From contig CANQNZ010000042.1 of assembly GCA_947625365.1 (NCBI GenBank), positions 1-9,648 on the forward strand: DNA of 9,648 nucleotides. Reading direction: 5' to 3'. Below, in pieces: positions 6,164-9,648 of the stretch. Source of the DNA: an uncultured Bacilli bacterium. Its GTDB lineage: Bacteria > Bacillota_I > Bacilli_A > RF39 > UBA660. The notes under the pieces are model-generated. The model ran no database searches. It saw nothing but the letters and a program-made list of their open reading frames with translations, and had not been told where the DNA came from. Every line of letters starts with the position of its first letter. The stretch's first letter is position 1. The translations under genes were made by a program, and so were the position numbers.

Positions 6164-6187
6164 ATACCCAAAGAAAAAGGTGATTAG

Positions 6188-7714
6188 ATGTTAAAATTTG
6201 AAATTGATAATTTAAAAGAGGCGGTAAAAGAAAATCCTGATGCTTTAAATTTAGTAAATAATTTTGCCAATAAAGCAAGTGAGCTTAACGATTTTATTTA
6301 TCCAGACGGTTATACAGGAGTAATAGAAAATCCAATTATTACTTTTGTTAACAATTGTGCTAAGCTTTACGTTTTAGCTTTAACAGAACAAAAATTAAAA
6401 AAAGATTTAAAATCATTAGAAGAAAAAAGAAATGAAACAAATGCCAGTGAAATTGACAAACAAATAGAGGAAGTTAATACATCTTTAAGTTTAGCGACAG
6501 AGGGCGTTAATAAGTGTGCTGCTAATATTAATAATAGTCGAAATTATATAAATAAAAATATTGCTGATTTAGAAGATGAGAAAAAAGTTAGTGCTCAAAA
6601 TAAATTTAAGGAATTAGATGATATGAGAGGGCAGCTTCTTGCTCATAAATTTGAAAAAAAAGAAAATGAAGACTATGAGAATATGAGTAAAGAAGAGTTA
6701 ATTGAGAAGTTAAAGGAAGCTTTAGAGGAAAAAAAGAAACAAGAAGAAAAGAATGCGGAATTAGAGCAACGATTAGAACAATTAGAGCAATTTAAAGAAG
6801 AGCAAGCTAAAAAGAAAGATAAATCTATTTTATCTAAATTAAAAAATGGATTTAAAACAATTAAGAAAAAAGTTGTAAAAGCGAAAAATTTTGTGGTTAA
6901 TGCTGCTAAAAATCATAAAGTGGCAACAGTTGCTATATTAACGGCAGTAGCTGCGGCTGGTATTATTGGTTCTTGTGTTGTTTATAATACACCACTTGCT
7001 ATTCCTGCTCGTATTGTCAGTGCTCTATGGCAACCTTTACATCATATTGGTCTTGGTGCTCCTCTTCATTCAATTAATAATTTCTTAGTTGGTGTTTTAG
7101 GTAATGGAAGCTTTAATAATGTAAGTGGCGTTTGGACAATTGGTTCAAAAGTTGTAAACAATATGAATATGGCGGAAGTTATTTTAGGAAATATGGCAGG
7201 TGCTGGCATTTTATATGCTGCGGGACGTGGTATATTTAAAGGCGTAAAAAAAGGCGTTAAATGGATTAAAGGAAAAAGAAAAAAAGAGAAAGAACAAGAA
7301 GATAATGAAAATGAATATGCAGATGAAGAAGAATTTTTAAGAACTTTAAGTGATGAAAAATTAGCGGAATTTATTAAGACATTAGAAGAAATCTTAAGTG
7401 CTGGTAAAGTTCCAGAAGAGTATAATCAATATAGTATTGAAGAACTTAACGATATATATAACATAGCTTTAGCTGAGCAAGGAGCAAGAGGCATTGTTGA
7501 CGGAGTATTAAATAATATGACAGAAGAAGAATGCGAGCAAATCCTTAAATATTTAAAAGATAAAATAGAAACATGGGATAAAGAAAACACTCAAAGTATT
7601 GGTGTAAAAATTGGCGGTGTTGATTACATGTTTATTGAAAAAGAAAAAGCTATTGAAACATATCAAAAAATAGAAGAAGTATATAATAATAAATTTGGAG
7701 GAAGAGCTAGATGA
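6188..7714 (+). CDS. Unrecognised 508-aa coiled-coil membrane protein
   Basis: I do not recognise this protein. ATG 6188 follows AAGGTGA with 4 nt spacing. It has no N-terminal signal peptide. Residues 1-60 form a compact region, then two long charged helices likely form coiled coils at about 62-135 and 165-210, the second very rich in Glu, Lys and Gln. A strongly basic stretch (207-243) precedes a clear transmembrane segment at about 244-266. Residues 267-330 contain Gly, Pro and Asn and no charge clusters, and a second, weaker, Gly/Ala-rich hydrophobic segment lies at 328-346. A basic patch (351-368) and an acidic linker follow, then a helical domain at about 382-460 and a short beta-like end. 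Basic flanks on both hydrophobic segments suggest an internal hairpin with both ends cytoplasmic. It is the first gene of a two-gene operon and is coupled by an ATGA overlap to the small acidic protein. Confidence 0.85.
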   Translation: MLKFEIDNLKEAVKENPDALNLVNNFANKASELNDFIYPDGYTGVIENPIITFVNNCAKLYVLALTEQKLKKDLKSLEEKRNETNASEIDKQIEEVNTSLSLATEGVNKCAANINNSRNYINKNIADLEDEKKVSAQNKFKELDDMRGQLLAHKFEKKENEDYENMSKEELIEKLKEALEEKKKQEEKNAELEQRLEQLEQFKEEQAKKKDKSILSKLKNGFKTIKKKVVKAKNFVVNAAKNHKVATVAILTAVAAAGIIGSCVVYNTPLAIPARIVSALWQPLHHIGLGAPLHSINNFLVGVLGNGSFNNVSGVWTIGSKVVNNMNMAEVILGNMAGAGILYAAGRGIFKGVKKGVKWIKGKRKKEKEQEDNENEYADEEEFLRTLSDEKLAEFIKTLEEILSAGKVPEEYNQYSIEELNDIYNIALAEQGARGIVDGVLNNMTEEECEQILKYLKDKIETWDKENTQSIGVKIGGVDYMFIEKEKAIETYQKIEEVYNNKFGGRAR

Positions 7715-8019
7715 AAAAGGGGCAAATAATAACGCTAGAGGATAATGAGAAATACTTATTATTAATGGATACTATGCAAGAAGGTCATAAATTCTTTTAT
7801 GCCAATAAACTTACTGATGATGAAAAAACTACAAGTGAATACGAATATTTTGAAGAAACAGTAGAAGATGGCGATACTTATATGGGTATTGTTATGGATG
7901 AAGAAATTAAAGAATTTTTACATACTGTCTTTACTACTGACTTATTAGAAACTGCTTTAGATATTGAAAGCGGAAACATTAATCTAGAAGATGATAATCA
8001 AGATAATAATCAAGATTAA
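7711..8019 (+). CDS. Small acidic protein, possibly DUF1292-like
   Basis: A 102-aa acidic protein starting at ATG 7711, which overlaps the TGA stop of the preceding gene by 4 nt. GGAGG at 7697-7701 lies 9 nt upstream, so translation is probably coupled and the two products made together. The first 65 residues look like a small beta-rich fold: IITLEDNEKYLLLMD, a turn, HKFFYANKL, an acidic stretch, then TYMGIVMD. The pattern recalls the DUF1292 family of small acidic Bacillota proteins, but the match is loose. The C-terminus is a low-complexity acidic tail with DDNQDNNQD, encoded by DNA that also forms the operon terminator. No catalytic residues are evident. A partner or regulator of the membrane protein is the natural inference from coupling. 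Confidence 0.8.
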   Translation: MKKGQIITLEDNEKYLLLMDTMQEGHKFFYANKLTDDEKTTSEYEYFEETVEDGDTYMGIVMDEEIKEFLHTVFTTDLLETALDIESGNINLEDDNQDNNQD

Positions 8020-8032
8020 TCATCTTTTTTTT
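7988..8032 (+). terminator. Intrinsic terminator overlapping the end of the acidic protein gene
   Basis: The left arm 7988-7999 (AAGATGATAATC) pairs with 8014-8026 with a single bulged base, around a 14-nt loop, and is followed by eight T (8025-8032). The stop codon (8017-8019) lies in the right arm, so the last codons double as terminator. Confidence 0.75.
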
Positions 8033-8092
8033 GGAAAAAAAGGAAATAACAGCTAAACGGATAATATATAAAATAGGAGGATTAAAATTATT

Positions 8093-9607
8093 ATGCCAAA
8101 AGATATATTATCTGATGTCTGTGGACACCAATTAGATGAGCAACAACAAAATGCCATAAAAAGTAATAATGATTATTTACTGGTTTTAGCAGCAGCGGGT
8201 GCTGGCAAAACTTTAACTATTATAGGGAAAATTAGATATTTACTAGAAAAGGAAAATTTAAAAGCTGAAGATATATTGTGTATATCTTTTACAAATGAGG
8301 CAACTATATCTTTAAAAGAAAAATTATTAAATACCTATAATTATGATATTGAAGTTTTAACTTTCCATAAGCTGGCTTTAAAAATATTGAGTAATCAAAA
8401 TAATTTAAATATCGCTAAAGATGATGAATTAAATATAGTAATTAAAATTTTTTTAGATAGTCAAATACTTTGCTATCCTTTTTTAGTAACTAATCTTTTA
8501 AAATATTATAAGGTATCTTTTAATAAAAATAATTATTTAAAAAAATATAAACTATTTCAAAAGAAAGATACATATAAAGCTTTAATCAAAACGATAACTA
8601 CTTTTATAGAATTATTAAAAGCTAATAATCAAAGCGCTAAAGATTTAAAAAAATATATTTATAGCCCTTTAAAAAAAGGGGACAGGAGTCTACTATTTGT
8701 TATTTATGCAATTTATTTAGAATATGAAAAAGAACTTATATCTAGAGGTACTGTTGATTTTAATGATATGCTAACTTTGGCAATTAAAAATTTACCAAAC
8801 TTTAAAACGAATTATAAGTATATTATTGTAGACGAATATCAAGATACTTCGTTTTTACGTTATGAACTTTTAAATAAACTATGTGACAAAGCGAAAGCTA
8901 AGTTAATGGTAGTAGGAGATGATTGGCAATCTATTTATCGTTTCAATGGTTGCTCTTTAAAGATATTTTTAGACTTTCCTAAATATTTTCATAATGGGCA
9001 AATAATAAAAATAACTCATACTTATCGCAATCCCCAAAGTTTAATTAATATTGCTAGTTTTTTTATTATGAGAAATCCTTATCAATTAAGTAAAGAGTTA
9101 ATAGCTAATAAAGATTTAACTAATCCTCTAATTTATGTTTATTATAAAAAAATCAAAAAAGATTTTACAGCTCTTGTAACCAAAATTAGCTTAGAAGGTT
9201 CTTTGTTTATTTTAGGCAGAAATAATTTTGATATATTTAAATATTTAGATTTAAATATTTTTACCATTGACCAAGATGGTTATATTACTTTTAAGGGTAA
9301 TAATAGTAATATTAGATTTTTAACAGTTCATAAAGCTAAAGGATTAGAAAGCGATAATGTGATAATTATTAATTTGGAAAACAGTTTTTATGGTTTTCCA
9401 AATAAAATGCTAAATGAACCAATTTTAAAATACGTGAGCTTAGATGATGATTATCCTTATGCGGAAGAAAGACGGTTGTTTTATGTTGCTTTAACTAGGA
9501 GTCTAAATAGGGTATATTTTTATGTTGATAAGAGTAAGGAAAGTGTATTTGCTAAAGAAATTAAAAAAATCGAAATAAAAAAAAGGAAATTGAAGAAAAA
9601 TCTATAA
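8093..9607 (+). CDS. Compact SF1A (UvrD/Rep) DNA helicase, helicase IV-like
   Basis: An ATP-driven DNA helicase of 504 aa. Motifs in order: Q motif LDEQQQNAI (14-22), Walker A AAAGAGKT (33-40), Ia FTNEAT (66-71), II VDEYQD (246-251), III GDDWQSIYRFNG (275-286), IV HTYRN (309-313), the strand FILGRN (372-377), V TVHKAKGLE (411-419), VI AEERRLFYVALTRS (457-470). All catalytic motifs are intact. The GDDWQSIYRF form of motif III and the PYAEERRLFYVALTR ending match helicase IV better than UvrD or PcrA. Only about 30 residues separate FILGRN from motif V, so there is no 2B domain, and the roughly 180-aa N-terminal domain of E. coli helicase IV is absent. The C-terminus is a Lys-rich tail. AGGAGG (8075-8080) lies 12 nt before ATG 8093, a long spacing; two in-frame ATT codons sit between them. 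No strong promoter is seen in 8033-8074. The role in repair or recombination is inferred from the family. Confidence 0.9.
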   Translation: MPKDILSDVCGHQLDEQQQNAIKSNNDYLLVLAAAGAGKTLTIIGKIRYLLEKENLKAEDILCISFTNEATISLKEKLLNTYNYDIEVLTFHKLALKILSNQNNLNIAKDDELNIVIKIFLDSQILCYPFLVTNLLKYYKVSFNKNNYLKKYKLFQKKDTYKALIKTITTFIELLKANNQSAKDLKKYIYSPLKKGDRSLLFVIYAIYLEYEKELISRGTVDFNDMLTLAIKNLPNFKTNYKYIIVDEYQDTSFLRYELLNKLCDKAKAKLMVVGDDWQSIYRFNGCSLKIFLDFPKYFHNGQIIKITHTYRNPQSLINIASFFIMRNPYQLSKELIANKDLTNPLIYVYYKKIKKDFTALVTKISLEGSLFILGRNNFDIFKYLDLNIFTIDQDGYITFKGNNSNIRFLTVHKAKGLESDNVIIINLENSFYGFPNKMLNEPILKYVSLDDDYPYAEERRLFYVALTRSLNRVYFYVDKSKESVFAKEIKKIEIKKRKLKKNL

Positions 9608-9619
9608 TATATCTAATAG

Positions 9620-9636
9620 AAGGATAAAAAATCCTT
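9620..9636. terminator. Weak hairpin after the helicase gene
   Basis: AAGGAT (9620-9625) pairs with ATCCTT (9631-9636) around a five-A loop, 12 nt after the helicase stop. Only three T follow on the plus strand, so it is at best a weak terminator. The window ends too soon to judge. Confidence 0.3.
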
Positions 9637-9648
9637 TGAATATAAAAA

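Noticed and set aside
1..9648. CRISPR arrays, tRNA or rRNA genes, complete insertion sequences, Mycoplasma-type code
   Set aside because: No spaced direct repeats, cloverleaf or rRNA signatures and no transposase were seen; TGG encodes Trp and TGA acts as a stop at 7712-7714.

Overview
The window is strongly AT-rich DNA. Coding capacity is dense, intergenic gaps are short, and the Shine-Dalgarno sequences are strong AGGAGG types. A CIRCE heat-shock operator lies in front of clpB. This points to a low-GC Bacillota, in the Bacilli/Mollicutes part of the tree. Trp is encoded by TGG, and a TGA serves as a stop in a textbook ATGA start/stop overlap at 7711-7714, so the standard bacterial code fits better than the Mycoplasma code. 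An uncultured, possibly host-associated Bacilli lineage is my inference; nothing in the window fixes the species.

Layout. Left edge (1-571): a 27-residue, almost purely hydrophobic peptide gene on the minus strand (9-92) with a very strong ribosome binding site. Before it lies a doubtful 77-codon frame (94-327) whose only start is a TTG inside a 34-nt inverted repeat. From 572 to 1867 is a monocistronic gene for an unrecognised 431-aa protein, ending in a perfect bidirectional terminator shared with the convergent gene at 1910-2368. That minus-strand gene encodes a small protein with the two HxTx motifs of the 2H phosphoesterase superfamily. Divergent from it, 2508-3320 encodes a protein with a SAM-binding Rossmann signature resembling the DUF3419/BtaA-like group. 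Next is a four-helix membrane protein (3401-3892), which converges on clpB across another bidirectional terminator.

Right half. clpB (3923-6028, minus strand) encodes a disaggregase with both AAA+ modules and the M domain but no N-terminal Clp_N domain. Its promoter is interlocked with the CIRCE operator: the -35 hexamer lies in the CIRCE spacer. Divergent from clpB is a two-gene operon: 6188-7714, an unrecognised 508-aa protein with coiled coils and one or two membrane segments, and 7711-8019, a small acidic protein that is translationally coupled to it. The operon has its own sigma-A-type promoter, overlapped by a 14-bp perfect palindrome, and a terminator built into the end of the second gene. 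The last gene (8093-9607) is a compact SF1A helicase closest to helicase IV, without that enzyme's N-terminal domain and without a 2B domain.

The window looks like short, independently regulated units rather than one pathway. The only functionally secure link is heat-shock (HrcA) control of clpB. The parts most likely to hold undescribed biology are the 6188-8019 pair, the 431-aa orphan, and the small hydrophobic peptide at the left edge. No CRISPR array, tRNA, rRNA, complete insertion sequence or replication origin was seen.
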